A stretch of 32,502 bases of DNA from Candidatus Rokuibacteriota bacterium (GCA_003220535.1 QHSU01000006.1:1-32502); one strand, 5' to 3'; shown: positions 23,124-32,325, counted from the first letter of the stretch. Notes: generated from the letters alone by a model not told the origin. Numbers and translations are program-made.

Positions 23124-23291
23124 CTACGGCGCCAGGGCGAGAAAGCGCCCCGCCTCCTCCGCCTCCTGCCACGTCGCGAATCCCTTCGGCCCCTCGACGC
23201 GCGTGAACTCGCCGGTCTCTGGATCCCAGGTGACGAACTGCGGAACGAAGAGGCCGGACGCGAGGTCGAGGTAGGGCGAGCGCCAGGTCAT
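23124..23291 (-). CDS. Small hypothetical protein
   Basis: 55 residues from ATG 23291 (GAAGGGGG upstream): MTWRSPYLDLASGLFVPQF, then WDPETGEFTRVEGPKGFATWQEAEEAGRFLAL. It looks like a compact beta-rich domain. I do not recognise a family. A longer TTG-start reading would overlap the response regulator gene and is less likely. Confidence 0.55.
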   Translation of the reverse strand: MTWRSPYLDLASGLFVPQFVTWDPETGEFTRVEGPKGFATWQEAEEAGRFLALAP

Positions 23292-23341
23292 CGCGGTGCC
23301 CCCTTCACTCCGCGCGGGTCCACGGTATCGCCGGACCGCGC

Positions 23342-23737
23342 TCAACCACCAGTCGCGCGAGGGCCGGACCCGAGGGCGAGGACGACGGAATGGTCCAGCT
23401 CGCGCATATCGAACGGCTTGTGCAGATAACCGACCGCTCCCGCGAGCAGCGCCTCGCCCTGCTTCTGGATGTCCCAGCCGCCACTCATCACGAGGACTGG
23501 CGCCTTCACTCCAAGGGTGCGGATACGCTTCAGTAGGTCGAGGCCACCTACTCGCGGCATGATCATGTCCAGCAGAATGAGATCGAACAGCTCCCGGCGT
23601 AGGATGTCTACCGCTTCGGCAACAGACTCCGCCGATGTGATCTCGTAAGCGTGCCCGTGCTGGAAGCGGGCAAAGAACTCCCGTAGCACCTCGATCACGC
23701 GCGGCTCGTCGTCAACGATAAGGACCCGCTTCGTCAT
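23342..23737 (-). CDS. CheY-like response regulator receiver
   Basis: 131 residues, one receiver domain and no output domain. Acidic pocket VDDEP (residues 8-12), phospho-acceptor Asp in LILLDMIMPRVGG (about 57), Ser in VLVMSGG (about 85) and Lys in YLHKPFD (about 107). It acts in a phosphorelay or controls another protein directly. No histidine kinase lies nearby, so its partner is not known. Confidence 0.9.
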   Translation of the reverse strand: MTKRVLIVDDEPRVIEVLREFFARFQHGHAYEITSAESVAEAVDILRRELFDLILLDMIMPRVGGLDLLKRIRTLGVKAPVLVMSGGWDIQKQGEALLAGAVGYLHKPFDMRELDHSVVLALGSGPRATGG

Positions 23738-23803
23738 GTTCGTTCTACAACGATGCGCTCGCGGATTCCATGTAGAAGGCGTCGAGGGCCGCAGCGACGG
23801 TAT

Positions 23804-24058
23804 TCACTTCGACTTCCGTGCGCGCCGTAGAAGCCAGAAAATCCAGACAGTGAGAACTGCGAGGATGGCGCCCGAAAGCACGACGTGCAGGTCAATTCCC
23901 ACGAGGTCGATAATGAACGTGCCGAGTATCAGCCCGACACCGCCCAGCAGCAGATAAGCCCACCAATCTGTGAGGCGCCGGTTAAGCGACTCGCGATCGC
24001 GAGTCGCCTCTCGCTTGCCGAGTGTCCGCAATGCGGCACCTCGTTTCCGGAAGCCCAC
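23804..24058 (-). CDS. Small membrane protein, two helices
   Basis: 84 residues. A charged N-terminus (about 30 residues, LGKREATRDRESLNRRLTD) is followed by two membrane segments, WWAYLLLGGVGLILGTFII and VVLSGAILAVLTVWIFWLL, and a basic tail. No family recognised. The start is the only available ATG. Confidence 0.55.
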   Translation of the reverse strand: MGFRKRGAALRTLGKREATRDRESLNRRLTDWWAYLLLGGVGLILGTFIIDLVGIDLHVVLSGAILAVLTVWIFWLLRRARKSK

Positions 24059-24608
24059 AGGATCTAAAGTGCCGTCCTATGTAGCACGTGGCGGCGCGCT
24101 GTCAATCCGTGAAAAGATTTGCAGTTCCTGGAATTCGACTATCGCCCGCATAGCGGCCGGTCGCGCATCATTGCCGGTGCCCACGGTCGAGCCTAGTGGC
24201 TACTGCTTCGGTGTCACGGTGAATGTCGCGAGCAGCTCGCGAAACTTTCCGACCGCTGCCGCGCGGTAGAAGGCCCGGAGCGGGGGGACGGATAGGCCTG
24301 ACGCCACGGGGGCACGACGCCAGATTGCGTCACCCCGGGTGCTCCAGTGGTCGTCGAGCGGGAGGAGAGCACTACCCTATCTTGCCGTGAAAGCCCCAGG
24401 GCTCTTGAAGGCAATATCCTGATGGACAACCGACGTTTTAACGACGAGACCATGGGTAGACCATCGCCCAAACTCCACATACGTTTGGTCGTTGGTCAGG
24501 GTCGGCGTCCCGCTCCAACGGGGCGCCGGCCCGCCTTGGTCTTCCCAGGCGTCGAGAGCCCGGTGAGTTTGGCGTGTGTTCGCGGCCGTTGCTACCCGCG
24601 AGGTCACT
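24059..24608. other. Gene-poor region with possible decayed minus-strand frame
   Basis: No intact gene over 550 bp. On the minus strand one frame from about 24565 to 24199 reads coding-like stretches on both sides of a single TAG near 24377: PAPRWSGTPTLTNDQTYVEF and SPGAFTAR before it, WSTRGDAIWRRAPVASG and LRAFYRAAAVGKFRELLATF after it. It has no clear start. It may be a pseudogene; I recognise no family. Confidence 0.4.
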
Positions 24609-24851
24609 ATGGACCAGGAAACTCTCCGTCTTCTCATCCGGCAGAAGATCCAGAACGGCCGCCTTCCACATGACAGCATCACAAGGGTCTGGAGCAGTCC
24701 CAGCGACGGCGAAACGTGCGACGCGTGTGACACGATCCTTTCGAAGGAGCAGTTGCTGATGGAGGGGACCACTCTGGCGCCCGGCCGGAGGCCCTTTCAG
24801 TTCCACGTTCGCTGTTTCCAGATTTGGGATCACGAAAGACGAGCAGCCTAG
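24609..24851 (+). CDS. Conserved hypothetical protein with Cys/His cluster
   Basis: 80 residues from ATG 24609 (GAGGT upstream): MDQETLRLLIRQKIQNGRLP, then GETCDACDTILSKEQLLMEG and FQFHVRCFQIWDHER. The C-x2-C ... H-x2-C set resembles a small zinc-binding fold. I know similar small proteins only as uncharacterised. The longer frame from 24576 is less likely given the ribosome site. Confidence 0.65.
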   Translation: MDQETLRLLIRQKIQNGRLPHDSITRVWSSPSDGETCDACDTILSKEQLLMEGTTLAPGRRPFQFHVRCFQIWDHERRAA

Positions 24852-24949
24852 TCATCGCGGCTCCCGTTTTAACGCGCCCCACGCCGCTCCCTGGACCGCG
24901 TGCTACGGCGTGCGGTCCCAGCCGGTGCCTGTGGCGCTCGTCGGCTGGT

Positions 24950-25156
24950 CTAGAAGGTGGCTCGCCAGCCCTTTTCGTCGTACCGCGTGAGCTGGAGGTC
25001 GTAGCCCTGCCTCGCCATGGCGACCGCAACGCGCCCGATCCCTGCCCATGAGTCCAGCCACGCGCGGAGGACGTGCAGGGCGCGGTCGTTGGAGGGCATG
25101 GGGAGGACGGCGAATCCAAGTGCTGCCCGGAGAAGCTGGCCCCGTTGGTCGAGCAC
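24950..25156 (-). CDS. Small conserved hypothetical protein
   Basis: Up to 68 residues: the core is ALHVLRAWLDSWAGIGRVAV, then MARQGYDLQLTRYDEKGWRA. That core is coding-like and similar to small uncharacterised soil-bacterial proteins I have seen. The start could be 25156 or the ATG at 25099 (MPSNDRALHV), which begins closest to the conserved part. It follows the ABC binding-protein gene by 3 bp. Confidence 0.6.
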   Translation of the reverse strand: MLDQRGQLLRAALGFAVLPMPSNDRALHVLRAWLDSWAGIGRVAVAMARQGYDLQLTRYDEKGWRATF

Positions 25157-25159
25157 GCG

Positions 25160-26138
25160 CTACTCGATCACCCGATCCGCCCGCCCCAGCGCCGATGGCG
25201 GAATCGTCAGCCCGAGCGTCTTGGTTGTCTTGAGGTTGATGATCAGCTCGAACTTCGTCGGCTGCTCGACGGGTAGGTCAGCGGGCTTGGCGCCCCTCAG
25301 AATCTTGTCCACATAGGTGGCGGCGCGCCGATACAAATCAGCGACGTTCGGTCCATACGCCATAAGGCCCCCGACATCCGCACCCTCCTTCCATGGGTAC
25401 ACTGCCGGCAGCCGGTTCTTTGCTGCCATGTCCACGAGGCGTTTGCGCTCAGTAAAGAGCATGGCGCTCGTCAACACACTCAGAGCGTCCGCTTGCGCCC
25501 TGGTCATTTCCGAGAAGGCCCTGTCGAAATCGTCGGGACCGCGGGCCTCAACGAATTGAACCCGCCCCTAGCGCCCGCGCCGCGACTTCTGCTTCCTTCA
25601 GCATGTCCTTTGCGGTGCGTTCGGGGACGTCACCTGGCTGCCAGAGGACAGCGACTCGGCGGACCCCAGGAACGGCCTGCTTGAGCTGTTCCAGTCGCTT
25701 ACCGACTAGCTCCGGGGCGAGGAAAGACACGCCCGTGACATTGCCGCCCGGCCGGGCAAGGCCGGTGACGAGCCCGCTCGTAACCGGATCGGCAAGAGCA
25801 GTGAAGACAATGGGGATAGTCTTGGTCGCTTGCTTGACGGCCAGGGTATGGGGTGTGCCTGTGGCCACGATGACATCAACCTTGAGCGCAACCAGTTCGG
25901 CCGCAAGGGCGGGGAGCCGCTCGAACTTCCCCTCGGGAGATCGGTATTCAATGACGAGGTTGCGACCCTCGACGTAACCGAGGTCACGCAGTCCCTGAAG
26001 GAAGGCTTCGTGCAACTGGGGATTGAGCGGGTTGCCCCCCAGGTAGCCTATTCGAGCGATCTTCTCCGCCTGCTGCCCCTCGGCGGCCAAGGGCGTAAGA
26101 AACAGGCTGAGAGCGAGAATGAGCCCGATCAGTCGCAT
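25160..26138 (-). pseudogene. TrpXYL-type ABC transporter substrate-binding protein, frameshifted
   Basis: The signal peptide (LIGLILALSLFLTPLAAEGQQ) is followed by ARIGYLGGNPLNPQLHEAFLQGLRDLGYVEGRNL, IEYRSPEGKFERLPALAAELV, VDVIVATGTPHTLAVKQATKTIPIVF and DPVTSGLVTGLARPGGNVTG, the pattern of the PF04392 (TrpXYL-like) binding proteins common in Rokubacteria and Proteobacteria. After AARALGAG the frame breaks. One base less in the G-rich stretch at about 25558-25568 restores VQFVEARGPDDFDRAFSEM, then TRAQADALSVL and the normal end VIE at 25160, for 325 residues. The start is ATG 26138, or GTG 26144. Sequencing error or a young pseudogene. Confidence 0.83.
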
Positions 26139-26250
26139 GGGCACCCCGGTGGAGGATGGCTGCGGGGGAGTTTAGTCGAACGCCGGGACGCGCACCAGCA
26201 CGGCGCCGCACCTCAACAAGCGCCGGGCGATCACGATGTGGCTTCCTGAA

Positions 26251-26694
26251 CTAGTTACGTTCGGGCAGGAACGCCATCAATCGCGCTGCCGCCGTCGCGG
26301 GATCTAGGAAGAGATCGTGTTGCTCGCCCTTGATGAACTCTGCCACCGCCCAGATGTCAACGAGCTTGACCTCTAGCCGGACCGGTACGAGGTCGAGGAT
26401 CTGATCCCCGAAGGGCTTCTGGATGATCCCATTGGCAAGGACGATGCTCGCGTCAAGTAGGTGAGGCTCGAAAAATGCCGTGCACGTGAAGCTCTCGTCG
26501 GTGAGATCGATGTCTGGGGGCGTATGTTGGTTCAGGCTCAGACCGGTGGCCGAGTGCGGAACACCCTCAATGTAGTACCCAACAAGGCCGACGTGGTATT
26601 CGCGTGGCTCGGCGCGCATCAGGCTAGAGACCATAGCCTTGATCACCGCCGTGCGCTCGGCCGCGACCTCATCACGATTGGCAGGCAGAGCCAT
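26251..26694 (-). CDS. Hypothetical protein
   Basis: 147 residues from ATG 26694. No membrane segment or signal peptide. Segments such as YHVGLVGYYIEGVPHSATGLSLNQH and EPHLLDASIVLANGIIQKPFG look like a folded beta domain, but I recognise no family. It ends near an ABC binding protein gene and begins 19 bp after the TPR gene, so co-transcription with the latter is likely. Confidence 0.6.
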   Translation of the reverse strand: MALPANRDEVAAERTAVIKAMVSSLMRAEPREYHVGLVGYYIEGVPHSATGLSLNQHTPPDIDLTDESFTCTAFFEPHLLDASIVLANGIIQKPFGDQILDLVPVRLEVKLVDIWAVAEFIKGEQHDLFLDPATAAARLMAFLPERN

Positions 26695-26713
26695 TCCTCA
26701 CCGCCCCTCTCGC

Positions 26714-27160
26714 CTATCGCCTCAGGTCGTCGCGCAGCCGCATTGCCGCATTCGACCTCGGATTGACTTTCAGTGCAGAGTCTACTCGGTCGAGCGCGCG
26801 ATCACGCTGCCCCAACGCCTTGTAGGCCCGGGCGAGCGTCAAATTCACTTTGGGATCCGTTGTGGGGCGCTTGGCGACTTGCTTGACGCTCTCCTCGAGC
26901 TGGGCCTTCGCTTTCGCGTCACCTGGATTTGCTTCAGCGGTCGCCAGAGCCTTTTCGACCGACACGATCTCATTCCCAAAACTGATCTTTTGGAATGCCG
27001 GGAAGCCGATCATCACCACCGGAAGCATGAAGAATGGTAGCAGCGTGGTCAGCTTGCGCTCGCGGTACACATACAAGAACATCACCGCCGCCAGCATGAC
27101 GAACATCACAATTCCCAACACCATCAGAACTATTTCGTATGAATGAAGCCCGTCGAACAT
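26714..27160 (-). CDS. Membrane-anchored TPR protein
   Basis: 148 residues with AAGGGGGG upstream of ATG 27160. Two N-terminal membrane helices (IVLMVLGIVMFVMLAAVMFLYVY and LLPFFMLPVVMIGFPAF) precede a soluble part with at least one tetratricopeptide unit (PKVNLTLARAYKALGQRDRALDRVDSALKVNPRSNAA). It likely holds partner proteins at the membrane; no specific role can be read. Confidence 0.75.
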   Translation of the reverse strand: MFDGLHSYEIVLMVLGIVMFVMLAAVMFLYVYRERKLTTLLPFFMLPVVMIGFPAFQKISFGNEIVSVEKALATAEANPGDAKAKAQLEESVKQVAKRPTTDPKVNLTLARAYKALGQRDRALDRVDSALKVNPRSNAAMRLRDDLRR

Positions 27161-27216
27161 CTGAGCCCCCCTTCACGCTGCGTTTGAACCAACTCCGAGA
27201 CGATTTTAGCCTTCAG

Positions 27217-27954
27217 CTAGCCATCCGTCGCGAGCGACTTCCAGGCGATCTGGGTGGGCGACGTGCGCCACGCCATGTCGCCGGTCCCCATCCACTTGGG
27301 TACCCCGAACGGGAGATCCGGCGGGGGGATGTCCGCGAGGTCGTTCTTCTTGAACTTGCTCCCGTAGGGTGTGGTGTCGGGTGTTACCCCGGGGTCGGGT
27401 GTCACGTGGGTGCGGATCCCCGGAAGTGCAGCGTTCCAGTTGGTCAGGAGTGGGCCGTCTTCCCGGAACGACGGGTGCAGGATCTTGGCGACGAACAAGC
27501 CGCTCGCCCCCGGCCAGAGATCGACGACCTGCTGGGCCCCAGCACCGAACGCGATGACCGCCTCGGTCTGGCCGGTCGTGAGCAGATCCAAGAGCTGATT
27601 CCGCCAGTTCTTGATGCTCGCCGAAGCGGAGATTGTCTTGGCCTCCGCATCAATCTGTCCCTTGAGGCCATAGAGGAACGTGTTCACCATGACGTAGGAC
27701 TTGGTCAGTCCCAGCTTCCGCAGAAAGCCCTGGACTCGCTGGCCGGCCGAGCCGACAAGGATTCGCCGAGCTACGTTCTCATCGGCTGCAGGGTCCTGGC
27801 CGATGATAATGACTCGGGCCGTCCCATCGAGCCGTCCGCGGTAGTAGATCGGACCCCAATTCATCCGGAACCGTGCCTTGACTGAGTTGTAGTTGGGTCG
27901 GTTGTCCCAATGCGTTGCGAAGGCTCCGGTAGGTCCTGGGTCAAACTCAGGCAT
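27217..27954 (-). CDS. Uracil-DNA glycosylase superfamily protein
   Basis: 245 residues from ATG 27954 with AGGAGG upstream. The UDG-like fold has motif 1 VIIIGQDPAADENVARRIL (residues about 48-66), then VNTFLYGLKGQ and a later IAFGAGAQQVVD stretch. KILHPSFR (about 150-157) corresponds to motif 2, HPS. In this superfamily GQDP with a polar residue after it removes uracil from DNA; here Ala follows DP, so the exact specificity is open. Probably a base-excision repair enzyme. Confidence 0.8.
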   Translation of the reverse strand: MPEFDPGPTGAFATHWDNRPNYNSVKARFRMNWGPIYYRGRLDGTARVIIIGQDPAADENVARRILVGSAGQRVQGFLRKLGLTKSYVMVNTFLYGLKGQIDAEAKTISASASIKNWRNQLLDLLTTGQTEAVIAFGAGAQQVVDLWPGASGLFVAKILHPSFREDGPLLTNWNAALPGIRTHVTPDPGVTPDTTPYGSKFKKNDLADIPPPDLPFGVPKWMGTGDMAWRTSPTQIAWKSLATDG

Positions 27955-27985
27955 CACATGCCTCCTCTCGAAGTCAGCAAGGGTC

Positions 27986-29332
27986 TCAAGGTGTCAACGG
28001 AGCAAGCAGGGGATAGTTCGTCTGCAAGATAGTCCGAATCTGGTCAAGCGTTTGTGTCGCCTTCAGGACCTGGAGCTTGGTGTTCTTGACGCATACCTTC
28101 TTCTGGGACCCGTAGACGAGCATGGCCTCACATTCGCCGGGCTTGATCTTGTCCAGGATCGCCTTGTTGGCGTAGAGCAGGTCCCCGCCGACCCAGACCA
28201 TCTGGACATCCTGTAGGTGGGTCTTCATCACGCTCTTGGTCGGGTTGTCATCCCGGGACCGCAGCACCGTGATGTCAGCCTTGAGGCCCGGAGCGAGTCG
28301 ACCGACGAAAGCATCCAGGGCGAGCGCCTTCGCCGGGTTCAGGGTAATCATCTTGATCCAGTCAGCGTCGGGAATGGCCCCGCTGAAGTCGTCTTCATTG
28401 ACCTGGGCCGCTGTCCGTAGCTCATCAAAGATGTGGTCACTGCCGCTTGGGTTCCAGTCCACGCCGAGTGAGACCTCTAAGCCCTTTTGCAGGGCGACGG
28501 GAATATTCGTGGTCTGCGCATAGAGGACGAGGTTGCTCCGGGGGGACCAAATAAGCTTGGCACCTGCGGCCCCCATCTGTTGGAACTCCGTATCGCCAAA
28601 CGCCGCCCCGTGAATGACGGCCGTACCGCTCGCAAGCAGCCCCTTCGTCTTCAGCGTGGTGAACTCAGTGAGCGATTTGGGGTCGCCCCGCACGCCCTCT
28701 GCCAGGTGGACGACGAAACTCTTGGTCGCGGTCCAGTTAATGCCGCCCTGGAAGCTCCCGATGTCCAGAATGAACGTCCGGATGTGGTTGGCGGATGTTG
28801 GCAGGTTCGCCTGATTCTCGGCGTTTCGGATGAGCGTCCGGACGCACTGCGAGCCCGGGGAGGTCCCCTGGATCGTCGTCACCCCACTCAGCAGGGCCTT
28901 GACCTCCCCGTACTTGATCATCTCGCATTCGAGGTCCTTGCCCTTGAGGTCGTCATACGGCTTCTTGAAGACCTTGTACGCGTCGCTGCCCTGCCATTGA
29001 CCCCGGTTCTTGTAGAGCTTTGGCGGAGTCCATCGCGGCAGCACGTTATAGGCCACGTGGTTATGCGCGTCGATGAAGCCGGGGAAGATGTAGGCGTTGG
29101 TCACGGTGACGCGGGTGGCGCCGGTCGGAGCGGTGCAGCTCGCCGCCACGCACGTGATCGTGTCGCCCTCGATGACCAGCTCGCCGTCCAGCACCTGATC
29201 CGGTATGACGAGCGTGCCCTTGATCACCACCTTGGTGGGATCGGTGCCGACCGTTACCGTGGTTGCCGCCCACGCGGGTCCAGTGGGCAGCAGGATCACC
29301 AACGCGATTACCCATCGGGTCGCTACGTTCAT
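27986..29332 (-). CDS. Exported amidohydrolase-superfamily metal-dependent hydrolase
   Basis: 448 residues from ATG 29332 with GGAGGG upstream. The signal peptide (WVIALVILLPTGPAWAA) is followed by the amidohydrolase TIM barrel. Metal ligands are HNH in FIDAHNHVAYN, His in SFVVHLAEG and AVIHGAAF, and Asp in SLGVDWNPSGSD. The C-terminal LAPGLKADITVLRS is the usual composite beta-domain return. The substrate is unknown; the family cleaves amide, ester or C-N bonds in cyclic compounds. Confidence 0.9.
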   Translation of the reverse strand: MNVATRWVIALVILLPTGPAWAATTVTVGTDPTKVVIKGTLVIPDQVLDGELVIEGDTITCVAASCTAPTGATRVTVTNAYIFPGFIDAHNHVAYNVLPRWTPPKLYKNRGQWQGSDAYKVFKKPYDDLKGKDLECEMIKYGEVKALLSGVTTIQGTSPGSQCVRTLIRNAENQANLPTSANHIRTFILDIGSFQGGINWTATKSFVVHLAEGVRGDPKSLTEFTTLKTKGLLASGTAVIHGAAFGDTEFQQMGAAGAKLIWSPRSNLVLYAQTTNIPVALQKGLEVSLGVDWNPSGSDHIFDELRTAAQVNEDDFSGAIPDADWIKMITLNPAKALALDAFVGRLAPGLKADITVLRSRDDNPTKSVMKTHLQDVQMVWVGGDLLYANKAILDKIKPGECEAMLVYGSQKKVCVKNTKLQVLKATQTLDQIRTILQTNYPLLAPLTP

Positions 29333-29466
29333 CTCGGGTCGCCCTCCCTGTTCATAGGCCAGGCGGAGCATCCACCACCCGTCGAGCCTATCGCCTTGAG
29401 CCGCGTAGGCCCAAGAAAGGGCGAAGTGGCTCAGCGAGCACTCAAAGGGCCGGGAGGGGGCCTAGT

Positions 29467-29652
29467 TCAGCGATGCAGAGCGGCGCAGGTCCAGTTGGCA
29501 CCCAGGGGCATGACCCACCGCTCAAACGCCACTCCACACGGACACGCCACGGTGAGCAGGTAGCCGTTCCAGGCGGGCTGTATAGCGTCGCCGGTCAGCC
29601 GGCCGTGCCGGCGGTGGTCAGCGACGAACTCCTCGGGGTTCAGCGAGAAGAG
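29467..29652 (-). CDS. Small conserved Cys-containing protein, start disturbed
   Basis: 61 codons: FSLNPEEFVADHRRHGRLTG, then GYLLTVACPCGVAFERW and LGANWTCAALHR, ending at TGA 29467. The composition is coding-like, and the ACPCG pattern suggests metal or disulfide binding. I recognise similar proteins only as hypothetical. The frame begins with TGA-CTC-TTC; an ATG at 29656 is one base out of phase. One extra C near 29652 would make MTFSLNPEEF. It may be a frameshift error. Confidence 0.55.
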   Translation of the reverse strand, partial: LFSLNPEEFVADHRRHGRLTGDAIQPAWNGYLLTVACPCGVAFERWVMPLGANWTCAALHR

Positions 29653-29708
29653 TCATGGTTCGAGGGTAGTGGGCGGGGAGTGGCGTATGAGACGCGGCTT
29701 GTTCGGCC

Positions 29709-30548
29709 TTACCGTTTAGGGGCAGATCGCGTGTACGGGGCAACATACGTACCGTCGCCTCGAGTGTAACCCCTGACATTCACGTCGGAGCCCGGTGGAG
29801 CCGCGGTTGAAGTACGCGACGAACTAGGGAGTGGTCCAAGGGGTATCGCCGTCGCAGGGACCGAACCTGAAGTGCTTTCCGTAGCCCGTTCCGGGTTTGC
29901 AGCAGGTGTCGAGGGCTGCGGGTACTCCGCATAGTCTGGTGGCCGCGGACGATGGTAGGCGATTGCGTCCGGATCGGCCCACAAGCCGCGCTTCGTCTCG
30001 CGCGCTTGACGCTGAAGGCCCACGAAATAGTCGGCGTACCGGACGTTCGGTGGGAACGTCGCGGCTTCCACGTAACCCTGCCACACCAGCTCGGCGTTGA
30101 CGAACCGTTCGCCGACGTAGACGTAGGCGAGGAGTCGGCCGAACCGATCTCGCGGCTGCACATCGAGTACGAGATTGACCCAGCGCCTATCCACCAGACG
30201 AGCGTTCGCGTCCCGTGCGACATCCCCGTATGGTTCTCTGCCCTTCGTGGGGTGATGAATCTCGGGCGTGTTGATTCCGATGTACCGCACCTTCTCGATC
30301 TGGTTGCCGATCGCGACGTAGATCGTGTCGCCGTCCACGACGCGCGTCACGTAGCCTTGAAAGGTCGTTGGCTGAGCGGACTGCGCCGTCACGCCATGGC
30401 AAAGCGCCACGATCGTAAGGAGCACCAGAAGCGGGGACCAGCGAATTGCGATCACTGCCCGACTCCTTCGCTCTCGCCGCGCACGGCGTGAGATGACAAT
30501 AGGTGCTCGGTACTGACCGAAGGTAGGCGCGGGCTGATTCCCCGTCAT
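29709..30548 (-). CDS. Exported thermonuclease (SNc) family protein
   Basis: 279 residues from ATG 30548 (GGAG upstream; a longer reading starts at 30644). A signal/anchor (SPLLVLLTIVALCHGVTAQ) precedes the SNase domain: VTRVVDGDTIYVAIG (Ca-binding Asp), VRYIGINTPEIH (Arg and Asn), DRFGRLLAYVYV and VNAELVWQGYVEA. The C-terminus is Pro/Thr-rich and ends VNVRGYTRGDGTYVAPYTRS, a tail often attached to such nucleases. It cuts DNA or RNA outside the cytoplasm with Ca2+. Confidence 0.9.
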   Translation of the reverse strand: MTGNQPAPTFGQYRAPIVISRRARRERRSRAVIAIRWSPLLVLLTIVALCHGVTAQSAQPTTFQGYVTRVVDGDTIYVAIGNQIEKVRYIGINTPEIHHPTKGREPYGDVARDANARLVDRRWVNLVLDVQPRDRFGRLLAYVYVGERFVNAELVWQGYVEAATFPPNVRYADYFVGLQRQARETKRGLWADPDAIAYHRPRPPDYAEYPQPSTPAANPERATESTSGSVPATAIPLGPLPSSSRTSTAAPPGSDVNVRGYTRGDGTYVAPYTRSAPKR

Positions 30549-30622
30549 CGTGCTCCGCCCTTCGGCCCGCGCGGGTCCACGGTGTCGGGGAGGGAGACGA
30601 CACGGACTGCGCGGGTGGTTCG

Positions 30623-31241
30623 TTACCTGGCGGTTCGCCGACACGCCAAAACCAAAACGCCGAGCCCCAACAGGAACAGGGTCCCCGGCTCGGGGACTAC
30701 GCCTTGGCCGTGAAATGACGCGCCGAATCCCAGGAACCCCAAGTCACCATCCGAGAATGTCAGCCGCAAAGGCTCACCGATGCTGCCAAAGAAGGACACG
30801 ACACCGTCGTTGAGGAAGCTGTCTCCGTGTGAGCAACGCCCGCCCTGAAAACAGTTCTCGATCGCACCAAACTGGAACTCCGGCGTCATGACACCCAGGA
30901 ACAACTTAGGAATATTGAATGGTGGGGTGGGCAGGTTGGTGGCAATGAGGCCCACGGTGCCCGAAGCCTTCCAGTCATCCTCGAATACCGTGAAAGCGGC
31001 CGCGTGCGTCGTGCCATGACCAGTCGCGGGGGCCCTGCTCGCCATAGACGCCATGCCCGACCGTGCTGCTGAGAATCAACGAGAAGTCCTCAATGAGGAT
31101 GATCGAGTTCTCGTCGGCGAAGCGCGTCAGCCGACCCTCGGCGGTGAACGTAAAGTCGGTCAGGATGAATGGCGTGGAGAAGTCGGCCGCAGCTAGTCCG
31201 GGCAGGAACAGTAGCACAACCAGGAGGATGATCCGACCCAT
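30623..31241 (-). pseudogene. PEP-CTERM sorting-signal protein, frameshifted
   Basis: The signal peptide (MGRIILLVVLLFLPGLAAADF) opens the frame at 31241. The C-terminus has the VPEPGTLFLLGLGVLVLACRR sorting motif: PEP, a membrane segment and an Arg-rich tail recognised by exosortase. The two halves are in different frames. One base less in the G5 run at 31028-31032 joins them into a 205-residue protein. The middle (GEQGPATGHGTTHAAAF, then AIENCFQGGRCSHGDSFLNDGV) is typical of short exported proteins of this type. The genome should encode an exosortase. Confidence 0.75.
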
Positions 31242-31244
31242 CGG

Positions 31245-31547
31245 TCAAGGCGCACGTCAGGTCTTCAAGGTCTATGTGACCGCGTTTCCCGATCTGCACA
31301 TCGACATCCAGCAGATGCTGGCAGCCGGTGACAGCCATGTGGTGGTTCGCTGGCGCTCGAGCGGAACCCATCTCGGTAAGCTGGGCGACATTCCGGCCAC
31401 CGGACGTAAGGCGAGCAACCATGGTTGCACGGTCATGGAAGTGAAGAACGCGAAGGCGCGGGTCACGCCTGGGTCTATTTCGACAACGCGCACCTACTGC
31501 GGCAGATTGGTGTTCTGCCAGCGCCTCGAAGGACCAGGAAGAGGTAG
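31245..31547 (+). pseudogene. SnoaL-like ester-cyclase fragment
   Basis: The plus strand reads ARQVFKVYVTAFPDLHIDIQ, then HVVVRWRSSGTHLGKLGDIP and ASNHGCTVMEVKNAK, as in ester cyclases of the SnoaL fold. The N-terminal part is missing: the frame runs into the start of the PEP-CTERM gene on the other strand. At about 31454-31462 one base is lacking. With it the frame continues GHAWVYFDNAHLLRQIGVLP to TAG 31545. Confidence 0.7.
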
Positions 31548-31554
31548 GTGGATC

Positions 31555-31853
31555 ATGCGACTCGCGCGCAGGGCTCCATTACTGCTCGCCCTCTCCCTGC
31601 TCGCCTCCGCTGCGACGGCCCCGCTCAGGACGCGTGGGTGCTCATTCCCGCTGACAATCCCGAGGCCCACGACGCGTGGATATGGCGGGCCCAGCCAGGG
31701 ACCAAGACGCAAAAGCAGTGCGAATCAGAAGTGAAGGAATATCGAGCGCTCGATCCTGACAAACAGCTGCTTGACCCCGCCGGACGTCGGTATCGGATCG
31801 AGTACCACTGTGTTCCCGAGACCGTGGACCCGCGCGGCGGGAGGGCGAATTGA
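31555..31853 (+). pseudogene. Small exported protein, frameshifted
   Basis: A signal peptide (RLARRAPLLLALSLLASAATA) begins at ATG 31555 with GGTGG just upstream. One base seems missing at about 31618-31623 (GCCCCG). Adding it joins AQDAWVLIPADNPEAHDAW and CESEVKEYRALDPDKQLLD, ending RGGRAN at 31853, for 99 residues. Two Cys could form a disulfide. No family recognised. Confidence 0.6.
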
Positions 31854-32325
31854 GCGCGACCTAGTCCCAATACGCGGGCCAGAAGAAGATCACCCACGCA
31901 GCCAGCAGAGCCATGACGACGACGATTGCGCCGACCCCGATCATTCGCTGTGATTCCGTCAGCCGCTTGGCTTGCAGCACCCGACAACGCCCTACACGGC
32001 GATTCCAGCGAAGGGACTGGGCGGTGGCCACGATCCTGCGGGCATCGCCCTGATGGCAGGAGAGGCCAGTGTCCTGCTTGATGCGTGGGCGTCCAGCCCG
32101 TGAGGATCTTACCGAACAGATTGGACTTGGAGCTAGAGGACACGAATCGGTGACGGGTTCGCGGTTCCGTGAAGCATGTGAGGAGCCGACCGACGTGAAG
32201 GGAGGCTGGACGGCCACGGCTTCAGTGGACTGCGGCTCAGGACGACCCGCGAACGGGACGCCACGCGAAGCCCTACCGCAATGCGCGGCAACTGCTCCAC
32301 CGAAGACGAGCCGGGGTACCGCCAG
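31854..32325. other. Region with no recognised intact gene
   Basis: The minus strand ends a frame with a C-terminal membrane segment (MIGVGAIVVVMALLAAWVIF) at 31861, but its upstream part is low-complexity Arg-rich and unlike protein. A short membrane peptide starting near 31944 is possible. Nothing else supported. Confidence 0.35.
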
